A stretch of DNA of 39,457 nucleotides from Mycobacterium sp. UM_CSW (lineage in GTDB: Bacteria > Actinomycetota > Actinomycetes > Mycobacteriales > Mycobacteriaceae), in NCBI RefSeq assembly GCF_000455205.1, contig NZ_AUWQ01000119.1, positions 1-39,457 on the forward strand. The letters are read 5' to 3'. The notes beneath the pieces are model-generated. The model was not told the origin of the DNA and ran no database searches. It worked only from the letters and a program-made list of their open reading frames with translations. The translations under genes were made by a program, and so were the position numbers. Shown piece by piece: positions 8,310-17,086 of the stretch. The number at the start of each line of letters is the position of its first letter. Within the stretch, counting starts at the first letter, position 1.

Positions 8310-10697
8310 GTGACCGCAGAAACCTCGACTACGGATGTTGCAGCCCTCTCCGACGACGAACTCGCCCTCATCGACAAGTATTGGCGCGCAGCCAATTACC
8401 TCTCGGTCGGGCAGATCTACCTCCTGGACAACCCGCTGCTGAGCGAACCGCTGTCGTCCGAGCACGTCAAACCCCGGCTGTTGGGTCACTGGGGCACCAC
8501 GCCCGGGCTCAACCTGATCTACGCGCACCTGAACCGGGTCATCCGCAACCGCGACGCCAGCGTCATCTACGTCACCGGGCCCGGCCACGGCGGGCCCGGG
8601 CTGGTCGCCAACGCGTACCTGGAGGGCACTTACACCGAGGTGTACACCGGCATCGAGGAAGACGCCGAGGGACTGCGAAAGTTGTTCCGGCAGTTCTCCT
8701 TTCCCGGCGGTATCCCCAGCCACGTCGCGGCCCAGACGCCCGGGTCGATCCACGAGGGCGGCGAGCTGGGCTACGCGCTGGTGCACGCCTACGGGGCGGC
8801 GTTCGACAACCCGGACCTGGTGGTGGCGTGCGTGGTGGGCGACGGCGAGGCCGAGACCGGGCCCCTGGCCGCGGGCTGGCACTCGAATAAGTTCCTGAAT
8901 CCGGTCACCGATGGCGCCGTGCTGCCCATCCTGCAGCTGAACGGCTACAAGATCGCCAACCCGACCGTGCTGGCTCGCATCCCCCACCCCGAACTGGAAT
9001 CACTGCTGCGCGGCTACGGCTACCGGCCCATCACGGTCGCCGGTGACGACCCGGCCAACGTGCACCAGCAGCTGGCCGCCGCCCTCGACGACGCCTTCGA
9101 CGACATCGCGGCCATCCAACGCGCCGCCCGCACCGGCGGCCGTGCGGAGCGGCCCGTCTGGCCGATGATCGTGCTGCGCACCCCGAAGGGCTGGACCGGC
9201 CCCAAAGTGGTCGACGGCAAGAAGGTGGAGGGCACCTGGCGGGCCCACCAGGTCCCGTTGGCCGAGACCCACGACAATCCGGACCACCGCGCGCAGCTGG
9301 AGGAATGGCTGCGCAGCTACGGGCCCGAGGAGTTGTTCGACGGCAACGGCGCGCTGCGCCCCGAGCTGCGGGCGCTGGCGCCCCGCGGTGATCGCCGGAT
9401 GAGCGCCAACCCACACGCCAACGGCGGGTTGCTGCTGCACGACCTCGACCTGCCCGACTTCCGCGACTACGCGCTGGCCGTGCCTCAGCCGGCCGCCGAG
9501 ACGCACGAGGCCACCCGGATGCTGGGCACCTTTCTGCGCGACGTGATCGCGCGCAACCCGGATCGGTTCCGGCTCATGGGCCCCGACGAGACCGCCTCCA
9601 ACCGGCTCGACGCCGTCTACGGGGCGACCGACAAGGTGTGGCTTTCGGAGATCGGGCCCGACGACGAGCACCTCGCGCCCGACGGCCGCGTGATGGAGGT
9701 GCTCTCCGAGCACCTGTGCCAGGGCTGGCTGGAGGGCTACCTGCTGACCGGCCGGCACGGCCTGTTCAACTGCTACGAGGCGTTCGTGCACATCGTCGAC
9801 TCGATGCTCAACCAGCACGCGAAGTGGCTGGCCACCAGCCGCGAACTGCCGTGGCGGCGGCCGATCGCGTCGCTGAACTACCTGCTGACCTCCCACGTGT
9901 GGCGCCAGGATCACAACGGCGCGTCGCATCAGGACCCCGGATTCATCGACCTGGTCGCGAACAAGCGGGCCGAGCTGACGCGGGTGTACCTGCCGCCGGA
10001 CGGCAACACGCTGCTGTCGGTGGCGGACCACTGCCTGCGCAGCCGCAACTACATCAATGTGATCGTCGCCGGCAAGCAGCCCGCGCTGGCGTACCTGGAC
10101 ATGGACCAGGCCATCGCCCACTGCGCGCGGGGCCTGGGCATCTGGCCATGGGCGAGCACGGCTAAGTCTTTAGGTGCCGAGCCCGACGTGGTGCTGGCCT
10201 GCGCCGGGGACATCCCGACGCTGGAGGCGCTCGCGGCGGCCGACGTCCTGCGGCGCGAACTACCCGGCCTGGCCGTCCGGGTGGTCAACGTCGTCGACCT
10301 GATGCGGCTGCAACCGGAATCCGAGCATCCACATGGCTTGCCGGACAAGGAGTTTGACGCGCTGTTCACCCGCGACAAGCCGGTCATCTTCGCCTACCAC
10401 GGCTACCCGTGGCTGATCCACCGGCTCACCTACCGGCGCACCAACCATCCGCACATCCACGTGCGGGGATTCAAGGAGCGCGGCACCACGACGACGCCGT
10501 TCGACATGGTGATGCTCAACGACCTCGATCGCTTCCACCTGGTCATCGACGTCATCGACCGGGTGGACGGCCTGGCCAGCCAGGCCGCCGTGCTGCGTCA
10601 GCGCATGGTCGACGCCCGCCTCGCCGCTCGCGCGTACACCCGCGAACACGGCGAGGATGACCCGGCGATCTCGGGGTGGACCTGGGAAGCGGACTGA
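8310..10697 (+). CDS. xfp: Phosphoketolase (xylulose-5-P/fructose-6-P)
   Basis: 795 residues from GTG 8310, close to the usual family length of about 800. It splits xylulose 5-phosphate (or fructose 6-phosphate) with phosphate into acetyl phosphate and glyceraldehyde 3-phosphate (or erythrose 4-phosphate), using ThDP and Mg. Signatures seen in order: [19 protein letters not shown] (near 92), [10 protein letters not shown] (about 147-156), [15 protein letters not shown] (ThDP/Mg-binding, about 177), [13 protein letters not shown] (about 418), and [18 protein letters not shown] (about 528). The C-terminus ends GWTWEAD. No acetate kinase or phosphotransacetylase gene lies in the window, so the fate of acetyl phosphate depends on genes elsewhere. 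I do not recall an M. tuberculosis orthologue at this position, so it looks like an accessory gene. A partial copy of its 3' end lies at 13040-13091. Confidence 0.95.
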   Translation: MTAETSTTDVAALSDDELALIDKYWRAANYLSVGQIYLLDNPLLSEPLSSEHVKPRLLGHWGTTPGLNLIYAHLNRVIRNRDASVIYVTGPGHGGPGLVANAYLEGTYTEVYTGIEEDAEGLRKLFRQFSFPGGIPSHVAAQTPGSIHEGGELGYALVHAYGAAFDNPDLVVACVVGDGEAETGPLAAGWHSNKFLNPVTDGAVLPILQLNGYKIANPTVLARIPHPELESLLRGYGYRPITVAGDDPANVHQQLAAALDDAFDDIAAIQRAARTGGRAERPVWPMIVLRTPKGWTGPKVVDGKKVEGTWRAHQVPLAETHDNPDHRAQLEEWLRSYGPEELFDGNGALRPELRALAPRGDRRMSANPHANGGLLLHDLDLPDFRDYALAVPQPAAETHEATRMLGTFLRDVIARNPDRFRLMGPDETASNRLDAVYGATDKVWLSEIGPDDEHLAPDGRVMEVLSEHLCQGWLEGYLLTGRHGLFNCYEAFVHIVDSMLNQHAKWLATSRELPWRRPIASLNYLLTSHVWRQDHNGASHQDPGFIDLVANKRAELTRVYLPPDGNTLLSVADHCLRSRNYINVIVAGKQPALAYLDMDQAIAHCARGLGIWPWASTAKSLGAEPDVVLACAGDIPTLEALAAADVLRRELPGLAVRVVNVVDLMRLQPESEHPHGLPDKEFDALFTRDKPVIFAYHGYPWLIHRLTYRRTNHPHIHVRGFKERGTTTTPFDMVMLNDLDRFHLVIDVIDRVDGLASQAAVLRQRMVDARLAARAYTREHGEDDPAISGWTWEAD

Positions 10698-10932
10698 GCT
10701 GGGCGAACGGGGCCTCCCGATGGTGTGGCGCCGTCGGTGCCGCCCCGAACCGCACCACGCGACCTACCCCCAGTCGCCGCGACCCACCCGGCGGCTGGGT
10801 GGTCATCCCTTCGGCAGCGGACGGATCGCTCCCGGCGTACTAACGGTTTGCCCAAAGGCGAAAATACCGGGCAGAAACTCGTTACAGTGCCTTCCACCGG
10901 AAGTTCGGTACTGGCCGGGCAGGAGAATCTTC

Positions 10933-12153
10933 ATGTCGTATCTGATGGCGGCACCCGAGTCCTTGGCCTCGGCGGCAACGGATCTGTCCAACATCGGCTC
11001 GGCGTTGAGCGCCGCGAAAGCGGCCTCGGCGACCCCGACGACTGGCGTGCTGGCCGCGGCTGCGGATGAGGTGTCGGCGGCCGTCGCGGCGGTGTTCTCC
11101 GCCCACGGTCAGCGCTTCCAGGCGCTAGGGGCGCAGGCGGCAGTGTTTCATGACCAGTTCGTGCAGCTATTGAATGTCGGCGCAGGGCGCTACGCATTGG
11201 CCGAAACCGCAAATGCCTCGCCTTTGCAGGGTCTCGGCAGCACAAACCTCGGTTTCGGGAACAACGGCAGCGCAAACCTGGGCAGCGGAAACCTGGGCGC
11301 CTTCAACGTGGGAAGCGGGAACACTGGCAACAACAATGTCGGCTTCGGCAACTCGGGCAGCAACAACATGGGCTTGGGGAACCACGGCAATGGAAACCTC
11401 GGCTTCGGGCTCACCGGCAACAACATGGTGGGCGTTGGCGCGCTGAATTCCGGCGTCGGAAATTTCGGCTTCGGGAACTCGGGTAACAACAACATCGGGT
11501 TTTTCAACTCGGGTAATAACAACGTCGGCTTCTTCAACTCGGGCACTGGTAACTTCGGCTTCTCGAACTCGGGCAACACCAACACAGGGTTCTGGAACGC
11601 GGGCGAGGTCAACACGGGCTTTGCAAACTCGGGTGACTACAACATGGGTTTTGCAAACCCGGGCGACTACAACATGGGCTTCGGGAACGCCGGCACCAAC
11701 AACATGGGCTTCGAGAACACGGGCTCGGACAACACGGGAAGCTTCAACTCGGGCGACTTCAACACGGGGTGGGGAAACTCGGGCGACATCAACACCGGCT
11801 TCTACAACTCGGGCAACCTGAACACGGGTTTCGGCAGCTCGGTCAACCAAACTGGTCCGAACTCGGGCTTCGGAAACACAGGTATCGGCAACTCGGGGTT
11901 CTTTAACCAGGGCCTCAATAACTCGGGCTTCTGGAACTCGAACACGGGCCCCGGCTGCCACAAGACTGGGTTCTTCAACTCGGGGAGCGGCGTATGGGAC
12001 ACCGGCGTCGGGAACTCGGGCGGCGACTACAACACGGGCTTCTTCAACTCGGGCATCGGCGGCTACAACACGGGCTTTTTCAACTTGGGCATGGACAGCT
12101 CCGGGGGCTTCAACACGGGTAATGACCAGTCGGGCTTCTTCGGCCTGTTCTGA
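10933..12153 (+). CDS. PE-domain protein with MPTR-type (NxGxGNxG) repeat tail
   Basis: 406 residues from ATG 10933, preceded by AGGAG. Residues 1-95 form a PE domain: Pro8-Glu9, then alanine-rich helices with [19 protein letters not shown], ending in a YxxxE motif (Tyr87 to Glu91, YALAE) like the type VII secretion signal. From about residue 100 to the end there are some thirty tandem NxGxxNxG/FxNSG units (for example [20 protein letters not shown]). This is the major polymorphic tandem repeat style normally attached to PPE rather than PE domains; PE_PGRS proteins instead use GGAGGX. A single Cys is near residue 344. No PPE gene is adjacent. The product is probably secreted or surface exposed through an ESX-5-like system. 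Function unknown. Confidence 0.9.
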   Translation: MSYLMAAPESLASAATDLSNIGSALSAAKAASATPTTGVLAAAADEVSAAVAAVFSAHGQRFQALGAQAAVFHDQFVQLLNVGAGRYALAETANASPLQGLGSTNLGFGNNGSANLGSGNLGAFNVGSGNTGNNNVGFGNSGSNNMGLGNHGNGNLGFGLTGNNMVGVGALNSGVGNFGFGNSGNNNIGFFNSGNNNVGFFNSGTGNFGFSNSGNTNTGFWNAGEVNTGFANSGDYNMGFANPGDYNMGFGNAGTNNMGFENTGSDNTGSFNSGDFNTGWGNSGDINTGFYNSGNLNTGFGSSVNQTGPNSGFGNTGIGNSGFFNQGLNNSGFWNSNTGPGCHKTGFFNSGSGVWDTGVGNSGGDYNTGFFNSGIGGYNTGFFNLGMDSSGGFNTGNDQSGFFGLF

Positions 12154-12240
12154 CGTTGCAATGAGTTCGTGAGCGAGTACGACGAACTGGAAACCCGTGA
12201 GCGGAACGAGCCCTTGAGCCGGTACCCCGATCGTCCGCGG

Positions 12241-12408
12241 CTATGCGGCGCGGGGTTCGCCGGTGGCGCCGGAAGGCTCGCCGTAGTCCCTCGGCTTGTC
12301 GGCGTCGATATGCCAAATCCAATTGCCATGCAGGGGCCGGTCAACGGCCAGGGCGCCCAACGGCGCGATGACCAGGATGGAGACCAGCGTCCACACCGTC
12401 GTAGCCAT
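12241..12408 (-). CDS. Small single-span membrane protein, 55 residues
   Basis: A short frame from ATG 12408 to TAG at 12241 gives 55 residues beginning MATTVWTLVSILVIAPLGAL. Residues 4-22 form one hydrophobic segment. The rest is polar, with WIWHID in the middle and an acidic, glycine- and alanine-rich tail. A strong Shine-Dalgarno, GGAGGGAG, lies 5-6 bases before the ATG. It is divergent from the CGNR-type regulator at 12490, and the GTAACC/GGTTAC dyad lies between them, so it may be that regulator's target. I recognise no family. Coding is inferred from the ribosome site, membrane pattern and context. Confidence 0.6.
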   Translation of the reverse strand: MATTVWTLVSILVIAPLGALAVDRPLHGNWIWHIDADKPRDYGEPSGATGEPRAA

Positions 12409-12430
12409 GAGTTCTCCCTCCGTCGAGTGT

Positions 12431-12451
12431 GTAACCGTCTTAGTTGGTTAC
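12431..12451. promoter_or_regulatory. Inverted repeat GTAACC-N9-GGTTAC plus third GGTTAC at 12484: likely operator
   Basis: GTAACC (12431-12436) and GGTTAC (12446-12451) are perfect inverted arms 9 bases apart. A further GGTTAC (12484-12489) directly abuts the regulator's ATG at 12490. The sites sit between the divergent small membrane protein (start 12408) and the CGNR regulator. This is the layout expected for an autoregulator binding a dyad and blocking its own start. The binding protein is inferred from proximity only. Confidence 0.6.
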
Positions 12452-12489
12452 ATCTTGCCGTGGGCGGTGAAACCTGTCAAGGTGGTTAC

Positions 12490-13071
12490 ATGAAGTTCGT
12501 CTACGTGAGCGGACGGTCGTGTTTGGACTTCGCGGGCACCCTGAAATATCGGGGCTCGGCGCGTCGCGAGGAATTGTTGACCGACCCGCAGCGGGTGTCC
12601 GACTGGGCGGTCGGTGCTGGGCTGGTCGATAGTCCGCTCGAGATGACCGACGATGAACTCGCAACGGCGATCGCGGTGCGCGAAGCCATCTACCGGGTCG
12701 TCCTCGCGGGGCTTGAGGGCGGCCGGCCCGACGCCGCCGATGTTGATCTGGTGAATGCATACGCGTCCCGACCCCAGCTCACGCCGACGTTGCATCCGGA
12801 CGGATCGGTCAGCCGCAGCGGTACCGTGCAACAGCTGCTAGCGGGCCTGGCCGCCGACCTCCTCGATCTTTATGCCGGACCCGACATCGGCAGAGTCAAA
12901 AGGTGCTCCCATCCCGGCTGCACTCGCCTGTACGTCGACGCGTCGCGAGCCCAGAACCGGCATTGGTGCGGGATGAGCACCTGTGGCAACCGAGCGAAAG
13001 TCCAGGCCTTCCGCGCCCGCCAGCAAGCCGCCGCGGCTGCACCCGCGAGCACGGCGAGGACGACCCCGTAG
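12490..13071 (+). CDS. ABATE/CGNR zinc-finger family putative transcriptional regulator
   Basis: 193 residues from ATG 12490, with AAGGTGG upstream. The N-terminal ~130 residues fit the ABATE (stress-induced DUF1470) fold: a Leu/Asp start (SCLDFAGTLKYRG), LTDPQRVSDWAVGAGLV, then a helical stretch with REAIYRVVLA. The C-terminus carries the CGNR zinc finger, with Cys139, Cys144, Cys160 and Cys165 (CxxxxC, then WCxxxTCGNR). Family members are thought to bind DNA and act as one-component regulators. The upstream dyad supports autoregulation and control of the divergent 55-residue protein. Residues from about 184 to the end are encoded by a 52-bp copy of the phosphoketolase 3' end, so the tail was acquired by a rearrangement and TAG at 13069 comes from that foreign sequence. 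Confidence 0.85.
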   Translation: MKFVYVSGRSCLDFAGTLKYRGSARREELLTDPQRVSDWAVGAGLVDSPLEMTDDELATAIAVREAIYRVVLAGLEGGRPDAADVDLVNAYASRPQLTPTLHPDGSVSRSGTVQQLLAGLAADLLDLYAGPDIGRVKRCSHPGCTRLYVDASRAQNRHWCGMSTCGNRAKVQAFRARQQAAAAAPASTARTTP

Positions 13072-13091
13072 ATCTCGGGGTGGACCTGGGA
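13040..13091 (+). pseudogene. Fragment duplicating the 3' end of the phosphoketolase gene
   Basis: This 52-bp stretch matches 10637-10687 (the end of the phosphoketolase frame) at 47 of 52 aligned positions, with four mismatches and one extra base. The translated fragment TREHGEDDP survives in one frame, then shifts. It overlaps the last codons of the CGNR regulator and runs 20 bases past its stop. Together with the true gene end it brackets the PE-MPTR, small protein and regulator genes as direct repeats. It is best read as a remnant of recombination or duplication. Confidence 0.8.
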
Positions 13092-13106
13092 GTCACTCGA
13101 GCGGAA

Positions 13107-13541
13107 CTAGGTAAAGCGCGAAGCCCGGGACGGGCGCGAGGGCAGCAGCATGACAACGCCGAGGACTAGTGCGCCGAGTCCAGCAAGAATGTTTCCCCAG
13201 CCCTCCCAGACCGAGTTCGTGTATGCCTGGTCGCCGCGAACGTGCACGTCCACTGTTTTGTGCCAGCCACGCTGGTTACCGTCGACCCCGCGGATGGTCA
13301 CCGTCCGCACGTCTCCATCGGGTTGCCGCCATACTCCGGTGCAGTCATAGGGCAGGTAACCCATTCGCCTGACCGTATGGCCCTTGCAGCGCTCGATCTG
13401 GACGGTGGCGGGTGTCCCTGAATGCTGCACCCAGAGCGCGTATCCGCCGTGTGGCAAACACCAGAAAGCCGCCCCGAATAGGACCAAGACGGCGACTGTC
13501 TTCCAAAACCAACCCCCGCGGCGTCGGGTTTGCCGACTCAT
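13107..13541 (-). CDS. Hypothetical membrane protein with two transmembrane segments
   Basis: 144 residues from ATG 13541 (MSRQTRRRGGWFWKTV); an in-frame start at 13577 would add 12 residues, but the basic MSRQTRRR start before the first membrane segment looks more natural. Segments: a basic N-terminus, a hydrophobic stretch at about 14-34, a roughly 75-residue extracytoplasmic domain with two Cys (ERCKGHTV and PYDCTGVW) that could form a disulfide, then a second membrane segment near 115-136 and a basic tail. I recognise no family. It converges on the CGNR regulator and is separated by 86 bases from the divergent CPBP protease gene. Probably an envelope protein conserved among mycobacteria. 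Confidence 0.7.
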   Translation of the reverse strand: MSRQTRRRGGWFWKTVAVLVLFGAAFWCLPHGGYALWVQHSGTPATVQIERCKGHTVRRMGYLPYDCTGVWRQPDGDVRTVTIRGVDGNQRGWHKTVDVHVRGDQAYTNSVWEGWGNILAGLGALVLGVVMLLPSRPSRASRFT

Positions 13542-13627
13542 AGCAAAGAAGGCTAGATCGAGTTCGTAGGCTCGCACAATAAACGGCGAGGGAGTTGCAG
13601 AACCGGGCCCGCGGGTAAACTTGCCGG

Positions 13628-14371
13628 ATGCCCGACGCGACGGTTGCCGACACCGATCTCGTAGCGCCGCACCCGTTCCGGTTCCATCTCGACATCGCCG
13701 TGGTGGTCATCGTGCTGGTGCTGACCAACCTGATCGCGCACTTCACCACGCCGTGGGCGAGCATCGCGACCGTGCCCGCCGCCGCCGTCGGGCTCGTCGC
13801 CTTGATGCGCTACCGCGGGTTGGGCTGGACCGACCTGGGCCTCGGCCGCGAACACTGGCGCCCCGGGCTGGCCTATGCGCTCGGGGCCGTGGCCGTCGTG
13901 GCGTCGGTCATCGCGATCGGCATCCTGCTGCCGATGACCCGGCCGATGTTCCTGAACAACCACTACGCCACGATCTCCGGCGCCCTGATCGCCTCGATGG
14001 TCATCATCCCGCTGCAGACCGTGATCCCCGAGGAGCTGGCATTTCGCGGGGTGCTGCACGGCGCGCTGAACCGGGCCTGGGGCTTTCGGGGGGTGGCGCT
14101 GGGCGGATCGCTGCTGTTCGGCTTGTGGCACGTCGCCACGTCGCTGGGGCTCACCAGCAACAACGTCGGCTTCACCCGGCTGTTCGGCGGCGGCTTCGCC
14201 GGGATGGTGGCCGGCGTGACGCTGGCCGTCCTGGCCACCGGGGCGGCCGGCTTCGTCTTCAGCTGGCTGCGCCGGCGAAGCGGCAGCCTGATCGCGCCGA
14301 TCGCCCTGCACTGGTCACTGAACGGGCTTGGCGCCCTGGCCGCGGCGCTGGTCTGGCACCTGTCGACCTGA
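13628..14371 (+). CDS. CPBP-family intramembrane metalloprotease (Rv1863c-type)
   Basis: 247 residues from ATG 13628, with several hydrophobic segments (near 22-38, 48-60, 82-103, 116-132, 152-170, 195-220, 228-245). The CPBP (Abi/CaaX-like) signature is present: EELAFRG with Glu135, Glu136 and Arg140, a conserved His in GLWHV near residue 166, and a late HWSLN motif near 230. These residues form the membrane-embedded glutamate/histidine active site of Rce1-like proteases. Bacterial members are linked to processing of membrane peptides or bacteriocin immunity; the substrate here is unknown. It converges on adhA with only 4 bases between stops. Matches the position of the Rv1863c integral membrane protein. 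Confidence 0.87.
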   Translation: MPDATVADTDLVAPHPFRFHLDIAVVVIVLVLTNLIAHFTTPWASIATVPAAAVGLVALMRYRGLGWTDLGLGREHWRPGLAYALGAVAVVASVIAIGILLPMTRPMFLNNHYATISGALIASMVIIPLQTVIPEELAFRGVLHGALNRAWGFRGVALGGSLLFGLWHVATSLGLTSNNVGFTRLFGGGFAGMVAGVTLAVLATGAAGFVFSWLRRRSGSLIAPIALHWSLNGLGALAAALVWHLST

Positions 14372-14375
14372 GCGG

Positions 14376-15404
14376 TTAGACCAGCAGCACCGCGGCGCCG
14401 GCGATGCGCCCAGCGCTCAGATCGCTCAGGGCTTCATCGGCCCGGGCAAGCGGATACTCCGGCGTGGTCACCTCGATGCGATGTTCGCTCGCGAAGTCGA
14501 GGAATGCGCGCGCGTCGGCCCGCGTGTTCGACGTGACCGATCGGACCTGGCGCTCCTGGAACAGGTGGCGCTGGTAGTTCAGGGGCGGGATATCGGACAG
14601 GTGGATGCCCGCGATCGCCAGAGTGCCGCCGCGGTCCAACGCCTCCAGCGCCGGCAGCACCAGCTCGCCGACGGGCGCGAAAAGGATCGCGGCGTCCAGC
14701 GGCACCGGCGGCGGATCGGCCGCGCCCTGGGCCGACGCTGCGCCGAGTTGCAGCGCCAGCTCGCGCGCCTCGGCCCCGCGGGTCATCACATGCACCTCGG
14801 CGCCCTGCGCCAACGCGACCTGCGCGGTGATGTGAGCGCTCCCGCCGAAGCCGTAGAGGCCCAGCCGCCCACCGGGGGGCAGCTCCGCGCGCAGCAGGGA
14901 CCGGTATCCGATGATGCCCGCGCACAACAACGGCGCCAGCTCGCTGTCGCTGTAGCCGCTCGGCAGATGGTGCGCGAAAGCCGCCGGCACGGTGGCGAAT
15001 TCGGCGTATCCCCCGTCGGCGTCCCACCCGGTGTAGCGGGACTCCGGACAGAGGTTCTCGTTGCCGCGGCGGCAGTACTTGCACACGCCGCAGGTGTGGC
15101 GCAGCCAGGCGATGCCCACCCGGTCGCCCGTTCTGAACTCGTCGCCGGCCTCGGCCCCGACTTCGACGACCTCGCCGACCACCTCGTGGCCGGGCGTCAC
15201 CCCGGTGCGGTGCACTGGCAGGTCGCCTTCGGTGACGTGCAGGTCGGTGCGGCAGACGCCGCACGCCCGCACGGCTACCAGCAACTCCGACGGTGCGGGC
15301 GTCGGCACCTCGGCGGTGACTTGCTCGAGTGGGCCGGTGGCCATGGGACCGGGGCGGCGCACCCGCCACGCGCGCATGGTCGTGGTCGTCACCGCGTCGG
15401 CCAT
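14376..15404 (-). CDS. adhA: Zinc-dependent alcohol dehydrogenase (AdhA-type)
   Basis: 342 residues from ATG 15404; a GTG directly before it would add one. MDR-superfamily motifs are visible in order: the catalytic-zinc region [15 protein letters not shown] (about 36-50), GHEVVGEV (near 61), the structural-zinc loop [15 protein letters not shown] with four cysteines (about 93-107), and a Rossmann loop reading [10 protein letters not shown] near 170. It should oxidise an alcohol or reduce an aldehyde using NAD(P)(H) with Zn. The sequence pattern fits the Rv1862 adhA subgroup. It follows the GlsB/YeaQ-like gene by 45 bases on the same strand. The physiological substrate is not predictable. Confidence 0.92.
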   Translation of the reverse strand: MADAVTTTTMRAWRVRRPGPMATGPLEQVTAEVPTPAPSELLVAVRACGVCRTDLHVTEGDLPVHRTGVTPGHEVVGEVVEVGAEAGDEFRTGDRVGIAWLRHTCGVCKYCRRGNENLCPESRYTGWDADGGYAEFATVPAAFAHHLPSGYSDSELAPLLCAGIIGYRSLLRAELPPGGRLGLYGFGGSAHITAQVALAQGAEVHVMTRGAEARELALQLGAASAQGAADPPPVPLDAAILFAPVGELVLPALEALDRGGTLAIAGIHLSDIPPLNYQRHLFQERQVRSVTSNTRADARAFLDFASEHRIEVTTPEYPLARADEALSDLSAGRIAGAAVLLV

Positions 15405-15452
15405 CACCCCATCATGCCGGTATCTGGCACGGCCGCAACGGGTTAGGCCGGG

Positions 15453-15752
15453 TCAGGCCCGGCGGACCATGCCGACGACCCAGAGCAGGAGCACGGCGCC
15501 GAGCAGCGCGGTAAAGAAGGTGAAGATGATCCCGCCGCCGGCGGTGTTGACGAAGAAGCTCAGGATGAAGCCGCCGATCAACGCGCCGACGATGCCGATG
15601 ACGATGTCCATCAGGATGCCGGCCCCGCTGCCCCTGATGATCCTGCTGGCCAGCGCCCCTGCCAGCCCGCCGATGATGATGTAGCCGATCCAGCCGACGC
15701 TGGTCGTTGTCGTCGAGCGGGCGAGAAAGTCGGTTGCTGCCATGACGTCCAT
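15453..15752 (-). CDS. GlsB/YeaQ/YmgE-type small membrane protein (Rv1861-type)
   Basis: 99 residues from ATG 15752 (MDVMAATDFLARSTTTTSVG), preceded by GGAGA on the minus strand; an internal ATG at 15743 is the alternative. The body is a glycine-rich three-segment membrane protein: VGWIGYIIIGGLAGALASRII, GILMDIVIGIVGALIGGFIL, then ITFFTALLGAVLLLWVVGMV. This is the transglycosylase-associated protein pattern (glycine-zipper helices). Despite the family name no catalytic residue is known, and roles in envelope stress have been proposed for homologues. It lies between apa and adhA on the same strand with a repeat element upstream (15861-15934). Confidence 0.88.
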   Translation of the reverse strand: MDVMAATDFLARSTTTTSVGWIGYIIIGGLAGALASRIIRGSGAGILMDIVIGIVGALIGGFILSFFVNTAGGGIIFTFFTALLGAVLLLWVVGMVRRA

Positions 15753-15860
15753 GCGGGTCTCCTTGCAATCGAGGGCAAAGCCAGCTCACTGCTGAACCGG
15801 GATTGCGTATACCCGCTTTGCGTAAAGCTACGTGTGTCTAATTAGGCGGTGCCGCGGGTC

Positions 15861-15934
15861 GGGTGTGAATCGTCGGCGTGGCGCGTGAGGCCCGGGCGGG
15901 CAAATCGCCGAGATTTCGCCCTGGGAGCACACCC
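15861..15934. repeat. Dispersed nested-dyad element, copy 1
   Basis: Begins with the 19-mer GGGTGTGAATCGTCGGCGT (15861-15879), which recurs exactly at 26032. The outer arms GGGTGTG and CACACCC (15928-15934) are inverted. An inner imperfect stem pairs GGGCAAAT with ATTTCGCCC around CGCCGAG. It lies between apa (stop 15961) and the GlsB-like gene. Probably a mycobacterial intergenic repeat that forms a long hairpin in RNA or DNA. Confidence 0.7.
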
Positions 15935-15960
15935 AAGTCCCGGAGTGCACACCCTGCAGA

Positions 15961-16989
15961 TCAGGCCGGCAAAGCCCGTTGCGCCGCCGGAGTGGGAGTG
16001 ACTTCGCTGGCGGGCGCTTGGCCCGGAGCCGGCGCCGGGGCAGCCGGTGCCGGAGCGGGCGCCGGAGCGCCGGGAACCGGCGCGGTCGCGGGGGCGCCGG
16101 GCGCCGGGGCGGGCGCGGCCGGCGGGACCCACGGCTGGATCGATTCGGCGAGCGCCTTCGCGCCGCCCTGGTCCACCGCGTCGTTCGAGGTCCCGAGCCA
16201 CACCACGAACCAGCGCTGCGGCGGGCCATTGCCCGCCGAGGGCCCGCTGACCACACCGGTCCAGATCTGACCGTTCGGCTTGGACGGATCGCTGAACTTC
16301 ACCTCGTAGTACGACGCGCTTCCGGTGATCCCATTGGCGCCGGTCAGCGGAGTGGCGCTTTGGTTGATCCGGGTGCCGGGATAGGGCATGAAGAACTCAC
16401 CCATGTCGGAGCCCAGCCGGACGGCGGCCTTGGCGTCGCTGGCTTCGGCACTGGCGTAAAGCTTTTGGTCCAGCCGGCCCATCACGATGCGGGTGTCGTT
16501 GGCAACCGGCGGCGCCTGCCCGGGCGCCGGCGGCTGGCCGGTGGTCTTGCTGAGTAGCTCCGAACCGTAGTCGAGGTGGGTCGCGTCGGACTCCACCCAG
16601 CCGGGGGGAAGGACGAAGCTGAAGCCACCCACGGCGTTGCCGATCCGGCCCGCGTTGGGGTCGACGGGCGGCGGCGGGGGCGCGTTCGGATCGACCGGCG
16701 GTGGCGGCGTCGCGTTGGGATCGCCCGGTTGAGGCTGTGGCGATGCAGGCGCACCGGGAGGCGGCGGCGTCGTGGGCGTCGGCGACCCGGGCGCCGGGGC
16801 CGCCGTCGTCGGCGACGCAGGCGCGGGTGCCGTCGTCGTGGTTGGCGGGACCGGGGTCGGGGTCTCGGGGTCGGCGTTCGAGGTCGCCGGTAACGCGATA
16901 GCGACGGCGCTGGCACTGGTCACCGCGGCGATCGCCAGCGTCGCCCACAGCCCTTTCCGACGTGTCGAGTTCTGGTCCACCTGATCCAT
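15961..16989 (-). CDS. apa: Alanine/proline-rich secreted antigen Apa (fibronectin-attachment protein)
   Basis: 342 residues from ATG 16989. Residues 1-38 form a signal peptide: basic RRKG, a hydrophobic core [17 protein letters not shown], and a cleavage-like SNADPE. A Pro/Thr/Ala-rich region follows (to about 115), the kind that is O-mannosylated in this family. The folded core starts [20 protein letters not shown] and contains [20 protein letters not shown] and the fibronectin-contact-type motif [15 protein letters not shown]. The tail is again Ala/Pro-rich. It is secreted or cell-wall associated and a T-cell antigen. It sits downstream of modC on the same strand, the origin of its old name modD, though no molybdate role is expected. 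The proline-rich stretches differ in length between species. Confidence 0.95.
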   Translation of the reverse strand: MDQVDQNSTRRKGLWATLAIAAVTSASAVAIALPATSNADPETPTPVPPTTTTAPAPASPTTAAPAPGSPTPTTPPPPGAPASPQPQPGDPNATPPPPVDPNAPPPPPVDPNAGRIGNAVGGFSFVLPPGWVESDATHLDYGSELLSKTTGQPPAPGQAPPVANDTRIVMGRLDQKLYASAEASDAKAAVRLGSDMGEFFMPYPGTRINQSATPLTGANGITGSASYYEVKFSDPSKPNGQIWTGVVSGPSAGNGPPQRWFVVWLGTSNDAVDQGGAKALAESIQPWVPPAAPAPAPGAPATAPVPGAPAPAPAPAAPAPAPGQAPASEVTPTPAAQRALPA

Positions 16990-17086
16990 GGCGACGAACC
17001 TACCGCGTTACGGCTGTGACGCAAGGGTGCCGTGCGGCGGTTCTTGCGATGTTGCCGATGTGCAATCTTGCGGGCGTCGGCGCAGG

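Noticed and set aside
11167-11961. Minus-strand frame opposite the MPTR repeats with VEARV-type repeats
   Set aside because: The repetitive protein is only the reverse reading of the NxGxG repeats. Ribosome-site support is lacking.
12754-13169. Plus-strand frame containing TREHGEDDP as a functional gene
   Set aside because: The fragment matches only the last residues of phosphoketolase and then shifts frame. It is better explained as a remnant.
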